This document shows positions 26,557 to 34,428 of a stretch of 64,000 nt of DNA, in pieces. Origin of the DNA: Azorhizobium oxalatiphilum (GTDB taxonomy: Bacteria > Pseudomonadota > Alphaproteobacteria > Rhizobiales > Xanthobacteraceae); contig NZ_BMCT01000001.1 in the NCBI RefSeq assembly GCF_014635325.1, forward strand, positions 372,001-436,000, given 5' to 3'. Every line of letters starts with the position of its first letter. Positions within the stretch are counted from its first letter, which is position 1. The translations under genes and the position numbers were made by a program. Under the pieces are notes generated by a model, which ran no database searches, was not told the DNA's origin, and saw only the letters and a list, made by a program, of their open reading frames with translations.

Positions 26557-27968
26557 CAGTTGGGTACTCGCAGCACGATTTCTATTCGGCGATTCTCCGC
26601 AGCATAGGGTTCGGAGCTGTTCTTGAGCTTGCGGTCCGCGAAACCCTCGATCTTGGTTACCCGCTGTTCCGGCAGACCGCCGCGCACCAGCATGTAATAG
26701 GCCATGTGGGCGCGGGCGGTGGACAGGCGCCAGTTGTCATAGGTGTCCGAACGGTAGGGGCGGCCATCGGTATAGCCCTGCACCACCACCTCGCCGGGAC
26801 GCTTGGCCACGGCGGTGGAGATCCGCTCCATGGCGCGCACGAGGCGGCCGTCCGGCACGGCCGAGCCCACCGGGAACATGGAGTAGTTCTGGTCGTCGGT
26901 CAGGCTGATGACCAGACCCTCGGCGGTGGCGCGCACCTCCACATGGGGGGCGGCACCGGTGCCGATGGTGCTCTGCACGGCGGCCAGGACTTCGCCTTGC
27001 AGGCGCGCCGCATCGGCCTTCGCGGCGGCGGAGCCCGGTTGCAGGGCGCCGGACTGCGCGGTGCCGGGCTGGGTCACGCCGGCCTGCGCGGTGCCCTTGG
27101 ACTGATCGCCCTTGGCAGCTTCGCCCTTGGCCTGGTCGCCACGCGCGGTATCGCCCCGGGCCTGAGCCCCCTTCGGGGCCTCGCCCTGCGCCTGCGTGCC
27201 CTGCTGGACATCGCCCATGCCGGGATTCTGCTTGGTCGGATCCGGCTTCTGGGTGGCGGGGTTGGGGGCGCCGCCGGCAAAGGCGACGGCGTCGGGAACG
27301 GGCGCCACCGGAATGGCGTCGCTGCCTTCATTGGCGAACTCGCCGCCGCCGCGCGCCGAGACGCGGGCGTCCGGCCGGTTAGCGGTGGGCGCGTTCAGGC
27401 TCTGCGGCCCCTGCCGCTCGCTGCGCAGCTTCTGCGCCTGATTCATCTGCCAGTAGACAGGATCGAAGGGATCGCGGGTGGCGTCACCGGCGGTGTTGCC
27501 GGGCTTGCCGGTTTCGCCCACGGCGGCGTCCGGCGTGCTCATGTCGGCGGGATCGGCCTCGCCGGCGAGCTTGGACAGCACCGCATAGGGATCCTGGAAG
27601 GCCGAGCGGTCGCGGTCGCCATTCTGTGTGTCGGAGCCGGGGCCGGTGCCCACGCCCGCGGTCTGCTTGAGGGCCGAGTGCTCCTTGCCGTCCGCCGAGG
27701 TGCCTTCCGGCTTGATCTCCTCGGGGTCGTTGAGGCCCTTGCGCTCGGTCATGCTCTCGGCGAGATGCACCGGGTTGAAATAGCTGGCGATCGCCTTGCG
27801 CACGTCCTTATCGGTGACGTTGATCAGCCACATGATGAGGAAGAAGGCCATCATCGCCGTCATGAAGTCGGCGTGGGCCACCTTCCAGGCGCTCGAGTGG
27901 TGTTCGTGCTCCTCTTCCTCGTGGCGCTTGATGATGATCAGTTCGGGATGGTCGGCCTTGTCGGACAT
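26556..27968 (-). CDS. motB: Flagellar stator protein MotB
   Basis: The 470-residue MotB has a short cytoplasmic tail, one membrane helix (35-50) with the proton-carrying D34 in AHADFMTAMM, and a plug region. A long periplasmic linker follows, then an OmpA-like peptidoglycan-binding domain (330-470; QGYTDGRPYRSDTYDNWRLS, RRIEIVL). It anchors the stator with MotA and lets protons drive rotation. Residues 252-312 have glycine at every fifth position (units like AKGEA, AKGDQ, SKGTA), a 15-bp repeat. The motA gene is at 47.3-48.2 kb, not adjacent, as in other rhizobia. Confidence 0.95.
   Translation of the reverse strand: MSDKADHPELIIIKRHEEEEHEHHSSAWKVAHADFMTAMMAFFLIMWLINVTDKDVRKAIASYFNPVHLAESMTERKGLNDPEEIKPEGTSADGKEHSALKQTAGVGTGPGSDTQNGDRDRSAFQDPYAVLSKLAGEADPADMSTPDAAVGETGKPGNTAGDATRDPFDPVYWQMNQAQKLRSERQGPQSLNAPTANRPDARVSARGGGEFANEGSDAIPVAPVPDAVAFAGGAPNPATQKPDPTKQNPGMGDVQQGTQAQGEAPKGAQARGDTARGDQAKGEAAKGDQSKGTAQAGVTQPGTAQSGALQPGSAAAKADAARLQGEVLAAVQSTIGTGAAPHVEVRATAEGLVISLTDDQNYSMFPVGSAVPDGRLVRAMERISTAVAKRPGEVVVQGYTDGRPYRSDTYDNWRLSTARAHMAYYMLVRGGLPEQRVTKIEGFADRKLKNSSEPYAAENRRIEIVLRVPN
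27030..27226 (-). repeat. 15-bp repeat coding for Gly-every-fifth-residue linker in motB
   Basis: Thirteen glycines occur at strict five-residue spacing (positions 252, 257 and so on to 312 of MotB). Lys, Arg or Pro usually comes just before each Gly, and Ala, Gln, Asp or Glu fill the rest. The DNA is a diverged 15-bp minisatellite that could change copy number without breaking the frame. Confidence 0.7.
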
Positions 27969-27976
27969 GGCGCGCC

Positions 27977-28672
27977 TCAGGCCAAAGCTTCACGCAGCCG
28001 TGCGCTCCAGGCGCCCAGCTGGGTCTCGATGATGGTGTCGTTTGCGGTCACGCGCACATCCACCTCGGTGGTGGGCACGAATTCGATGCCGGCTTCGCCG
28101 CAGCGATTGCGCAGCTGGTCCAGCAGATCCTGCGGGCCGGCAATGCGCAGCATCGGCGCATGGGCGTCCGAGAGCAGGCGGGCGATCTGGGCAATGAGAT
28201 CCTCGGTGGCCTTGGCGCGCACGGCTTCGCCCAGGAACGGCAGCAGCAGGCGGCCGGTGGCATTGGCGATGCGCTCTTCCATCTCGGCCAGCGCGGTCTT
28301 GAGGCTCTCGCCGAGAACGGTGGCGCTCTCGGTGGTCCATTGCTGGCGCACCAGCTCAAGGTGGGATTCGAAGGCGGCGGCATCGCGGGCGCGCTCGGCC
28401 TCGAACTCGATGCGGGCGGCCTCGCGGGCTTCGGCCTTGGCGGCTTCCACGGCGGCGGCCAGAACCACGGCCGGATCGGGCGGAGCTTCCTTGACCGGGC
28501 GGGCAGGCGTGCCGTCGGCCTTGGGCTTGGCCTCAACCTTGGGCTTGGGCTCGTAGAGCGGCTTCATGGGCCCGACGGCGCCGGGCCTGTGGAATTCGGA
28601 AGGGGCGGGGGTCGGCTTGCCGCCGGCCTCGCCGAACTGGGCGATGTGCTGCTTCAGAAGAAGGGCGCTCAT
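27977..28672 (-). CDS. Putative FliH-like flagellar export regulator
   Basis: The ATG at 28672 forms an ATGA overlap with the fliF stop and is preferred to one 24 bases upstream (231 residues). A Pro/Lys-rich segment (20-65) is followed by an Ala/Glu-rich coiled coil (70-125). The C-terminal globular part (140-231) has the FliH/YscL pattern, ending with a strand-turn-helix, VTANDTIIETQLGAWSARLREAL, like the GCxIETxxGxIDxxLxxQL end of FliH. FliH binds the FliI ATPase. Its place right after fliF fits the canonical fliF-fliG-fliH series. Sequence similarity is too weak to be certain. Confidence 0.55.
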   Translation of the reverse strand: MSALLLKQHIAQFGEAGGKPTPAPSEFHRPGAVGPMKPLYEPKPKVEAKPKADGTPARPVKEAPPDPAVVLAAAVEAAKAEAREAARIEFEAERARDAAAFESHLELVRQQWTTESATVLGESLKTALAEMEERIANATGRLLLPFLGEAVRAKATEDLIAQIARLLSDAHAPMLRIAGPQDLLDQLRNRCGEAGIEFVPTTEVDVRVTANDTIIETQLGAWSARLREALA

Positions 28673-30354
28673 GCCTTGGTTTCCTGGTGCAGCCACTGCC
28701 GGAGGATCGCGGCAGCCTGCTCCTCGTCATACTCGACAATCTGCTCAAGCCGACGCTGGGGCGAACGGTTCACCTTGGAGGTGACGTCGCCGATCAGGTT
28801 GACCGGGCCACCATCGCTGCCGGTATAGCCCTGCAGCGTGGTCACGCCATTGAGCGTATCGGGGTTCTGCAGCGCCTGCGGCGACATGGCCACATCGGGC
28901 GGCAGGTCGTTGGCCGGGGCCGCCAGCATGGCTGCCTCGATGGCTTCCGCCTCGTCGGGCTCCGGACGGGCCAGGATGGCGCGCAGGGCGGGCCGCAGGC
29001 CGAACCAGATCAGCAGCACGGCGACAACCAGGATGGTCAGCGCATTGACCAGCGTTCCGGCCTGGCGGAACAGCAGCTCGGACCAGGTGAGCGGCGGCAC
29101 CGGCTCCATGTTGTTGCCGCCATCGGCGAAGGGCACGGCCACGACCTTGAGCTTGTCGCCGCGATCCTTGTCGAAGCCGGCAGCGGAGGAGACGAGCTGC
29201 TCGATCTCGTAGGTCTGGGTCTCCAGCGGCGGGGCATCCTTGGCGCCGGTCAGGCGTTCCTTGTTCACCAGAACCGCGATGGAGAGGTTCTGGATCTGGA
29301 AGGCGTCGCGCACGGTCTGCGTGGTCCGCGAGGACAGTTCGAAATTGGTCAGCTCCTCGCGGCGCTGGTTGTTCTCGTTGTTCTCGGCGCCCTGCTGGGG
29401 CTGGTTCGGCGGCGGCGGGATGTTCTGCGCCACCGTGGTGTTGGGCTGCGAGGAGCGGTTCTGCGACTGGCCCTGCTCACGCACCACGCGGGTCGAGCGC
29501 TCGGCCTTGGAGGCCGGGTCGAAGGTGGTTTCCTGGACGGTGGAGCGATCGGTGTTGAGGCGCGAGGAGACGCTGATCTCGAAGTTGCCGATGCCGAGAT
29601 AGGGAATGAGGGTGCGGCGGATCTTCTCTTCCGTCTCACGGTTCACCTGCTCCTGCAGCGCCACCTTCTTGCCCGAGCCGGCATTGGTGCCGTCCTCGTT
29701 GGAGGTGAGCACGGCGCCCTCGGTGTTGAGGACGGTGACATTCTCCATCTTCATGCCGGGGATGGCCGATGCCACCAGGTGGCGGATGGCCTGGGCGGTG
29801 GAGCTGTCGGCGGAATTCTCGGTGCGGATGACCACGGAGGCGGAGGCCGACTGCTGGTCGCGGCGGAACGAGCCGCGATCGGGCAGCACGATGTGCACGC
29901 GGGCGGCCTTGATGCCGTTCATGGTCTGGATGGTGCGGGCGATCTCGCCCTCCAGCGCGCGGACCTTGGTGATCTCCTGCATGAAGGAGGTCAGGCCGAA
30001 GGAGCGGACGTCGTTGAACAGCTCGTAGCCGGAGTTGGAGCTCTGCGGCAGGCCCTTGACCGCCAGCAGCATGCGGGCACGCGCGGTGTCGGAATGGGCG
30101 ACGAGGATGGAGGTGCCGTCGGCGGAGACGTCGAAGGGGATGCTGGCGTCCTTGAGGGCGCTGCCCATGCGGCCGACGTCGTCGCGGCTGAGATTGGTGT
30201 AGAGGGGTTCGCGCTCTGGCTGGCTCAGATACATCGCGCCGAGACCGATCACCGAAACCACGGTGAGCGCGATCAGCGCGAGAGCCACCAGGCGGCGGGC
30301 GCCGAGCTGGCGAAGGTTGGACAGAAGCCGCTCAAGCTGCTCGCGGGCATTCAT
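28669..30354 (-). CDS. fliF: Flagellar MS-ring protein FliF
   Basis: The ATG at 30354, after GAGG at 8 bases, gives 561 residues, normal for FliF; an upstream extension is unsupported. Helix one (26-46) is followed by YscJ-like ring-building motifs (YTNLSRDDVGRMGSALKD, VKALEGEIARTI-type VRALEGEIARTIQTMNG, ARVHIVLPDRGSF). A second helix near 435-455 and a C-terminal tail (SPQRRLEQIVEYDEEQAAAI) that binds FliG complete it. FliF forms the MS ring on which the motor and export gate assemble. It lies downstream of flagellin 1 after that gene's terminator. Confidence 0.95.
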   Translation of the reverse strand: MNAREQLERLLSNLRQLGARRLVALALIALTVVSVIGLGAMYLSQPEREPLYTNLSRDDVGRMGSALKDASIPFDVSADGTSILVAHSDTARARMLLAVKGLPQSSNSGYELFNDVRSFGLTSFMQEITKVRALEGEIARTIQTMNGIKAARVHIVLPDRGSFRRDQQSASASVVIRTENSADSSTAQAIRHLVASAIPGMKMENVTVLNTEGAVLTSNEDGTNAGSGKKVALQEQVNRETEEKIRRTLIPYLGIGNFEISVSSRLNTDRSTVQETTFDPASKAERSTRVVREQGQSQNRSSQPNTTVAQNIPPPPNQPQQGAENNENNQRREELTNFELSSRTTQTVRDAFQIQNLSIAVLVNKERLTGAKDAPPLETQTYEIEQLVSSAAGFDKDRGDKLKVVAVPFADGGNNMEPVPPLTWSELLFRQAGTLVNALTILVVAVLLIWFGLRPALRAILARPEPDEAEAIEAAMLAAPANDLPPDVAMSPQALQNPDTLNGVTTLQGYTGSDGGPVNLIGDVTSKVNRSPQRRLEQIVEYDEEQAAAILRQWLHQETKA

Positions 30355-30577
30355 GCGCAACGCCTCTTGGGTAATTGCCTTCAGGGGGGAACCGACTGGG
30401 GTCGAGGGTCCCGGGACGGAGATGGCGCGCAGAGCCACGGGAGCTCAACGCGTCTTCCATCGGCAATCTCTCCGGTCAACCTTGCACGGGCGTTGCAGAA
30501 CCGAAATCCCACATCCCGTGGGGGTGCGACCCCTTGTGCGGTATGGCTTTGCAGCGGATATCGGACGGCTGTTGCAA

Positions 30578-30608
30578 ACAAAAAAACCGCGCCCCGTGGG
30601 GCGCGGCC
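30578..30608 (-). terminator. Rho-independent terminator of flagellin 1
   Basis: On the minus strand CCGCGCCCC-AC-GGGGCGCGG is followed by seven T residues. It is about 165 bases past the flagellin stop, at a similar distance to the terminators of the other two flagellins. Confidence 0.85.
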
Positions 30609-30773
30609 TGTGCTGGATACCGCACCGGCTGATCGCCGGCCGGCAGGTGTGGAGCGTAGCCACCACACCTGGAACCTCTCGATGAACCGTCCCCATCGCC
30701 ACCCATCCGGGCGCCGCCTTGCTGCGGGAGTTCCGGGCCGCCTAGGCGGCCCGGGCTCGCGATGGATCAGATA
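30609..30773 (-). other. Long structured 3' UTR of flagellin 1
   Basis: Between the flagellin stop and its terminator lie about 165 bases also found after the other two flagellins. Shared parts include an 18-base palindrome (GGGCCGCCTAGGCGGCCC, about 30735-30753), a GGCGCCGCCTTGCTGCGGGA-like segment and a CAGGTGTGG/CCACACCTG hairpin. The remaining 220 bases to fliF (30355-30577) hold only its leader. Confidence 0.6.
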
Positions 30774-31829
30774 TCAACGAAAGAGGGTCATGATGTTGGA
30801 GGTCGAGGAGTTCGCGATCGAGAGCGACTGCACGGCCAGCTGCTGCTGGGTCTGCAGGGCCTTCAGCTTCGTGGACTCTTCTTCCATGTCCGCATCGATC
30901 AGCGAGCCGATCGAGGAGGTGTTGATGTCGATCAGCGACTGGGCGAAGGACTGCTGGGACTCGAGGCGGGTCTCGGTGGTGCCGAGGGCGACCGCGCCGC
31001 TCCGGATGCCAGCCATCGTGGCGTCGATGAGCTTCATGTAGCTGTCGATCTTGGCCAGATCGGCCTTGCTGCCGGTCAGTTCCGAGATGTCGATGTCGGA
31101 GATGGACAGGGTCTCGGTCACAGTGGCGCCGTCAATGGTGCCGCTGAGCGTGTACTCGGTGTCCATGAAGCCCTTGAGGCTGCCGGCGGCGGTCGCGACG
31201 GTGACCGTGAGGTCAGCATCGGTGGACGCCGTCGTGGCCACGAGGGTCACAGCCTTGTCGATGGTGGACGAGCTGCCCGTGGACGTGCCGCTGGTCTTGG
31301 CATCGTACAGGGTGAAGGCGCCCGTATCGAGATCGGCGGTGCCGACGCTCACCACGCCGTCATTGCGCGAGAAGTTGGCCAGGAGGCTCTTCTCGGCATT
31401 GTAGCCGGCGGCGGACGAGTCGACCGACAGCCAGTTGGAGTCGTTCACCACGGCGCTGTTGGAAGCGGATTCGATGTCCGACAGGGCCGCCGCGATATCC
31501 TTCTGGTAGGACGCGCGATCGGTGCTGGAAGACTTGGCGCTGACCAGGGCTTCCTTGATGGTCTGCAGCGCGTTGAGAACCTGATCGATACCGGTGGAGG
31601 AGGTCTTCACCGAGGACAGATCGAGGTTGATCGCGTCCTTCACCGCGCCGAGAGCGCCGTTATCCGACGTCAGGGTGGTGGAGATGTTCCAGTAAGCAGC
31701 ACCATCGGCAGCGCCGTTGATCTTCTTACCGGTGGAGACGCGGTCATTGGTGGTGTTGAGGTCGTTGTTGATGGACCGCAGCGTCGCAAGAGCAACGGTG
31801 GCGGCATTGTTGGTGATGATGCTGGTCAT
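30774..31829 (-). CDS. Flagellin 1
   Basis: The 351-residue protein has the conserved D0/D1 ends of flagellin (MTSIITNNAATVALATLRSI; C-terminal QQQLAVQSLSIANSSTSNIM). The variable centre (about 150-230) is rich in Ser, Thr, Gly and Ala, as rhizobial flagellins are. An in-frame stop 15 bases upstream fixes the ATG. It is one of three paralogues in tandem, all on the minus strand, each with its own leader and terminator, so they can be expressed singly. It differs from the other two mainly in the central surface-exposed region. Confidence 0.96.
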   Translation of the reverse strand: MTSIITNNAATVALATLRSINNDLNTTNDRVSTGKKINGAADGAAYWNISTTLTSDNGALGAVKDAINLDLSSVKTSSTGIDQVLNALQTIKEALVSAKSSSTDRASYQKDIAAALSDIESASNSAVVNDSNWLSVDSSAAGYNAEKSLLANFSRNDGVVSVGTADLDTGAFTLYDAKTSGTSTGSSSTIDKAVTLVATTASTDADLTVTVATAAGSLKGFMDTEYTLSGTIDGATVTETLSISDIDISELTGSKADLAKIDSYMKLIDATMAGIRSGAVALGTTETRLESQQSFAQSLIDINTSSIGSLIDADMEEESTKLKALQTQQQLAVQSLSIANSSTSNIMTLFR

Positions 31830-31915
31830 GGTTGCATGTCCCTCAGTTGAAAATAAAACTGATTTTTAGGGGGACATTCCGGTCTAAATACCGGCAGATG
31901 ACGGAGCGGCTTCAT
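31826..31915 (-). CDS. Candidate leader peptide of flagellin 1
   Basis: A 29-codon frame starts MKPLRH, ends LRDMQP, and its TGA stop overlaps the flagellin ATG (ATGA). The same arrangement occurs before flagellins 2 and 3, with lengths differing by multiples of three despite small indels inside. The start is preceded by conserved CAAAGGC, too close to be a good ribosome site. Translation is therefore unproven; the conserved bases could serve RNA structure instead. Confidence 0.4.
   Translation of the reverse strand: MKPLRHLPVFRPECPPKNQFYFQLRDMQP
31836..31877 (-). promoter_or_regulatory. Hairpin hiding the ribosome site of flagellin 1
   Basis: In the mRNA AUGUCCC pairs with GGGACAU and, within it, UCAGU with ACUGA; the loop is A/U-rich. 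The 3' arm contains GAGGG, the only good ribosome site for the flagellin, 10 bases before its ATG. The stem is kept in all three flagellin leaders while the loops differ. FlbT, encoded in this window, is known in Caulobacter to bind flagellin leaders. Confidence 0.65.
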
Positions 31916-31962
31916 GCCTTTGACTGATGATTTGTTGGGATCATCGATGCTCTAATTGAGCG

Positions 31963-32160
31963 GTCAATCCGTCATGGGTTGAACTATATACGAGTTTTTC
32001 ATTCCGTCTCGCGCTTTTTTGATGAGTCTCGGGGTATTTTAAATATTGCGTACGATTTTTTATTTCATAGCTGACGTCGTAATTTAAAATAGCGAGCTAT
32101 AAATATGATTAAATATTTGATTCAAAAATTCAATTTTTGAGTGTGATTCTCTATTCTTGG
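31963..32160 (-). promoter_or_regulatory. Upstream control region of flagellin 1
   Basis: A 14-base block (CATGACGGATTGAC on the minus strand, 31963-31976) is conserved before all three flagellins, with a TATATAG element a few bases upstream of it. Beyond it, to about 32160, the DNA is strongly A/T-rich in an otherwise GC-rich window, suggesting a curved or UP-element promoter. The start point is probably near the CATG. From 32160 to the next terminator at 32373 I see no gene. Confidence 0.5.
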
Positions 32161-32372
32161 CTATGCGCCTCTCTGTGTGAGGAAAGTGCGACATAATGTC
32201 GATGATGCGGTAGCGGCCACCGGGCGGTAGCTGGCATCTGCTGTTGATCTGTCCCGGAACATACGATGCCGTGGCGGGCGGGGTGGCCGGAGGCAGGCCC
32301 TGATCCGCGCGGGCCGTGCTGACGATCAGCCTCGAACGGGCGGGTCGGGCTCACCCGCCCAACGTTGCTCAA

Positions 32373-32404
32373 TAAAAAGGCCGCACCCGGAAAAGGGTGC
32401 GGCC
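32373..32404 (-). terminator. Rho-independent terminator of flagellin 2
   Basis: On the minus strand GGCCGCACCC, a loop and GGGTGCGGCC are followed by TTTTTATT. It is about 160 bases past the flagellin 2 stop; the intervening bases include the shared palindrome GGGCCGCCTAAGCGGCCC at 32524-32541, here with one changed base. Confidence 0.85.
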
Positions 32405-32562
32405 TGTACGCGGTGCCGGCAGGATACGCGCCGGCGGGCGTGGAAAGACCCACCACGGTCGGTCCCCTTGTTGAACCTTCGCCATCGCCACCCAACGGGG
32501 CGCCGCCTTGCTGCGGAAGTTCCGGGCCGCCTAAGCGGCCCGGGCTCGCGATGCATCAGAAC

Positions 32563-33618
32563 TCACTGGAAGAGAGTCATGATGTTGGAGGTCGAGGAGT
32601 TCGCGATCGAGAGCGACTGCACGGCCAGCTGCTGCTGGGTCTGCAGGGCCTTCAGCTTGGTGGACTCTTCCTCCATGTCCGCATCGACCAGCGAGCCGAT
32701 CGAGGTGGTGTTGATGTCGATCAGCGACTGGGCAAACGTCTGCTGGGACTCCAGACGGGTCTCGGTGGTGCCGAGAGAGGTCTGGCCGCTGGCAATCCCC
32801 GACATGGTGGCGTCGATGATCTTCAGGTAGGTGGCGATCTTGGCCAGATCGGCATCGCTGCCGGTCAGTTCCGAGATGTCGATGTCGGCGATGGAGAGCG
32901 ACTCGGACACAGTGGCGCCGTCAACGGTGCCGCTGATGTCGTAGGTCGTGTCCATGAAGCCCTTCAGGTCGCCGGCATTGGTGCCGACGGAGACCGTCAG
33001 GTCGCCATCCTTCGACGCCGTCGTGGCCACGAGGGTCACGGCCTTGTCGATGGTGGAGGAGCTGCCGGTCGAGGTGTTGGCGGTGGCCGCGTCGTACACG
33101 GTGAAGTCACCGGTATCGAGAGCGGCGGTGCCAACCGTGACCACGCCGTCATTGCGCGAGAAGTTGGCCAGGAGGCTCTTCTCGGCGTTGTAGCCGGTCG
33201 CCGAGGAGTCGGTCGACAGCCAGTTCGAGTCGTTGACCACGGCGCTGGAAGCGGCGGAGTCAACGTCGGAGATGGCGGCGGCGATGTCCTTCTGGAGCGA
33301 AGCGCGGTCGGCGCTGGCGCTCTGGGCGCTGACCAGGGCTTCCTTGATGGTCTGGAGGCTCGTGTAGATCTGATCCAGGCCGGCAGAGCTGGTCGACACC
33401 GACGACAGGTCGAGGTTGATGGCATCCTTCACCGCGCCGAGAGCGCCGTTATCCGACGTCAGGGTGGTGGAGATGTTCCAGTAGGCGGCGCCATCGGCGG
33501 CAGAATTGATCTTCTTGCCGGTGGAGACGCGGTCGTTGGTGGTGTTGAGGTCGTTGTTGATGGACCGCAGCGTCGCGAGAGCAACGGTAGCGGCGTTGTT
33601 GGTGATGATGCTGGTCAT
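32563..33618 (-). CDS. Flagellin 2
   Basis: The ATG at 33618 gives 351 residues; a 43-residue upstream extension in the same frame is not conserved in flagellin 1, so it is excluded. The D0/D1 ends are almost identical to those of flagellins 1 and 3. Differences cluster in the middle (for example TVYDAATANTSTGSS and DGDLTVSVGTNAGD). The product is exported by the flagellar type III system and polymerises into the filament. Close similarity plus duplicated flanks point to recent duplication or gene conversion. Confidence 0.96.
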   Translation of the reverse strand: MTSIITNNAATVALATLRSINNDLNTTNDRVSTGKKINSAADGAAYWNISTTLTSDNGALGAVKDAINLDLSSVSTSSAGLDQIYTSLQTIKEALVSAQSASADRASLQKDIAAAISDVDSAASSAVVNDSNWLSTDSSATGYNAEKSLLANFSRNDGVVTVGTAALDTGDFTVYDAATANTSTGSSSTIDKAVTLVATTASKDGDLTVSVGTNAGDLKGFMDTTYDISGTVDGATVSESLSIADIDISELTGSDADLAKIATYLKIIDATMSGIASGQTSLGTTETRLESQQTFAQSLIDINTTSIGSLVDADMEEESTKLKALQTQQQLAVQSLSIANSSTSNIMTLFQ

Positions 33619-33695
33619 GGTCGTATGTCCCTCAGAAAAACTGAATATAAGGGGACATCCCGGTCTGGTGGCCGGTGATGGCAGAGCGGCATCAT
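33615..33695 (-). CDS. Candidate leader peptide of flagellin 2
   Basis: A 26-codon frame, MMPLCH to LRDIRP, ends in a TGA overlapping the flagellin ATG. It is 3 codons shorter than the one before flagellin 1 and 2 codons shorter than that before flagellin 3; the shortening removes 6 bases from the hairpin loop and keeps the frame. A second ATG directly after the first gives slightly better spacing from AAAGG. Translation is unproven. Confidence 0.4.
   Translation of the reverse strand: MMPLCHHRPPDRDVPLYSVFLRDIRP
33625..33658 (-). promoter_or_regulatory. Hairpin hiding the ribosome site of flagellin 2
   Basis: AUGUCCC/GGGACAU form the outer stem and UCAG/CUGA the inner one around a U-rich loop. 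This copy has the shortest loop of the three, yet the outer stem and the GAGGG in its 3' arm are unchanged. Confidence 0.65.
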
Positions 33696-33742
33696 GCCTT
33701 TGACTGAAGATCGTGAGAGTCTTCGTGGCTCTAAATCGAACC

Positions 33743-33900
33743 GTCAATCTGCCATGTGATGAACTGTATCTATTAATTTCGATAAGAGTCGAAGTTTATT
33801 GAATCGAATTGTTTCCAATTGACCGTTTGTATTTCCAGATACGAATCAATGTTTCCGAGCTTAAGCTTGTGTTTCTGATACGCGCGGGCGTTGGCATTTG
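33743..33900 (-). promoter_or_regulatory. Upstream control region of flagellin 2
   Basis: The conserved block reads CATGGCAGATTGAC (33743-33756, minus strand), preceded by GATACAGTT and then by about 140 bases of A/T-rich DNA with several TTGAA/TTCAA-like words. The rest of the gap, about 33900-34234, holds reading frames with no recognisable product and no ribosome site. Confidence 0.5.
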
Positions 33901-34234
33901 CGTTTTTCAGGTTGTGCGGGAGGGGTTGGTGGAAGTGCCGATAAGTCTCTGATCCAAAATGAAAATCAGAACTTCACCCGTGTCGCTCTATCGCGATGCG
34001 GTGGTGTTGCGCGGCGGCTGCGGCAGGGTGTGGATCCGTGCGGGGCAGGCGTGCGTGCCGGGTGCGGAGCGCTCCGGACGTATCAAGGCCTGCGGCGCGT
34101 GCGGGATGCCGGATGGTGGCGGAAAATCAGCGCTGCCATGGGCTGGCGCGGGCATGGCCGCATGCGTGGAGGGCCGTATGCCTGCAAGGCCGTGTCCGGT
34201 GTCCGGCGGCCTCGGGTTTCCCAGCGCTGCTGAA

Positions 34235-34267
34235 TAAAAAAAGCCGCGCCCCGGGAAGGGGCGCGGC
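34235..34267 (-). terminator. Rho-independent terminator of flagellin 3
   Basis: On the minus strand GCCGCGCCCC-TTCCC-GGGGCGCGGC is followed by seven T residues. The 160 bases between it and the flagellin stop carry the shared palindrome GGGCCGCCTAGGCGGCCC at 34390-34407 and a GGTGTGG/CCACACC hairpin. Confidence 0.85.
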
Positions 34268-34428
34268 CTCTGTTGGGTGCCGGCAGATTACGCGCCGGCG
34301 GGTGTGGAAAATACCCACCACACCTGGAACTCTTGGTTGAACCCTTCCCATCGCCGCCCATTCGGGCGCCGCCTTGCCGCGGGAACTACGGGCCGCCTAG
34401 GCGGCCCGAGCTCGCGATAGATCAGATA

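Noticed and set aside
31963-31976. Possible sigma-54 promoter in the CATG(A/G)C(A/G)GATTGAC block
   Set aside because: The GG and GC dinucleotides at the required spacing are absent in all three copies.
32563-33747. N-terminal extension of flagellins 2 and 3 in the flagellin frame
   Set aside because: Flagellin 1 has an in-frame stop 15 bases upstream, flagellin N-termini are strictly conserved from MTSIITNN, and the ribosome site serves the inner ATG.
30476-34361. Three minus-strand frames starting MGGDG downstream of the flagellins (30706, 32495, 34361)
   Set aside because: They lie in the duplicated 3' UTR and run through the terminator hairpins without a stop, so the transcripts would end before the frame does; one start is TTG.
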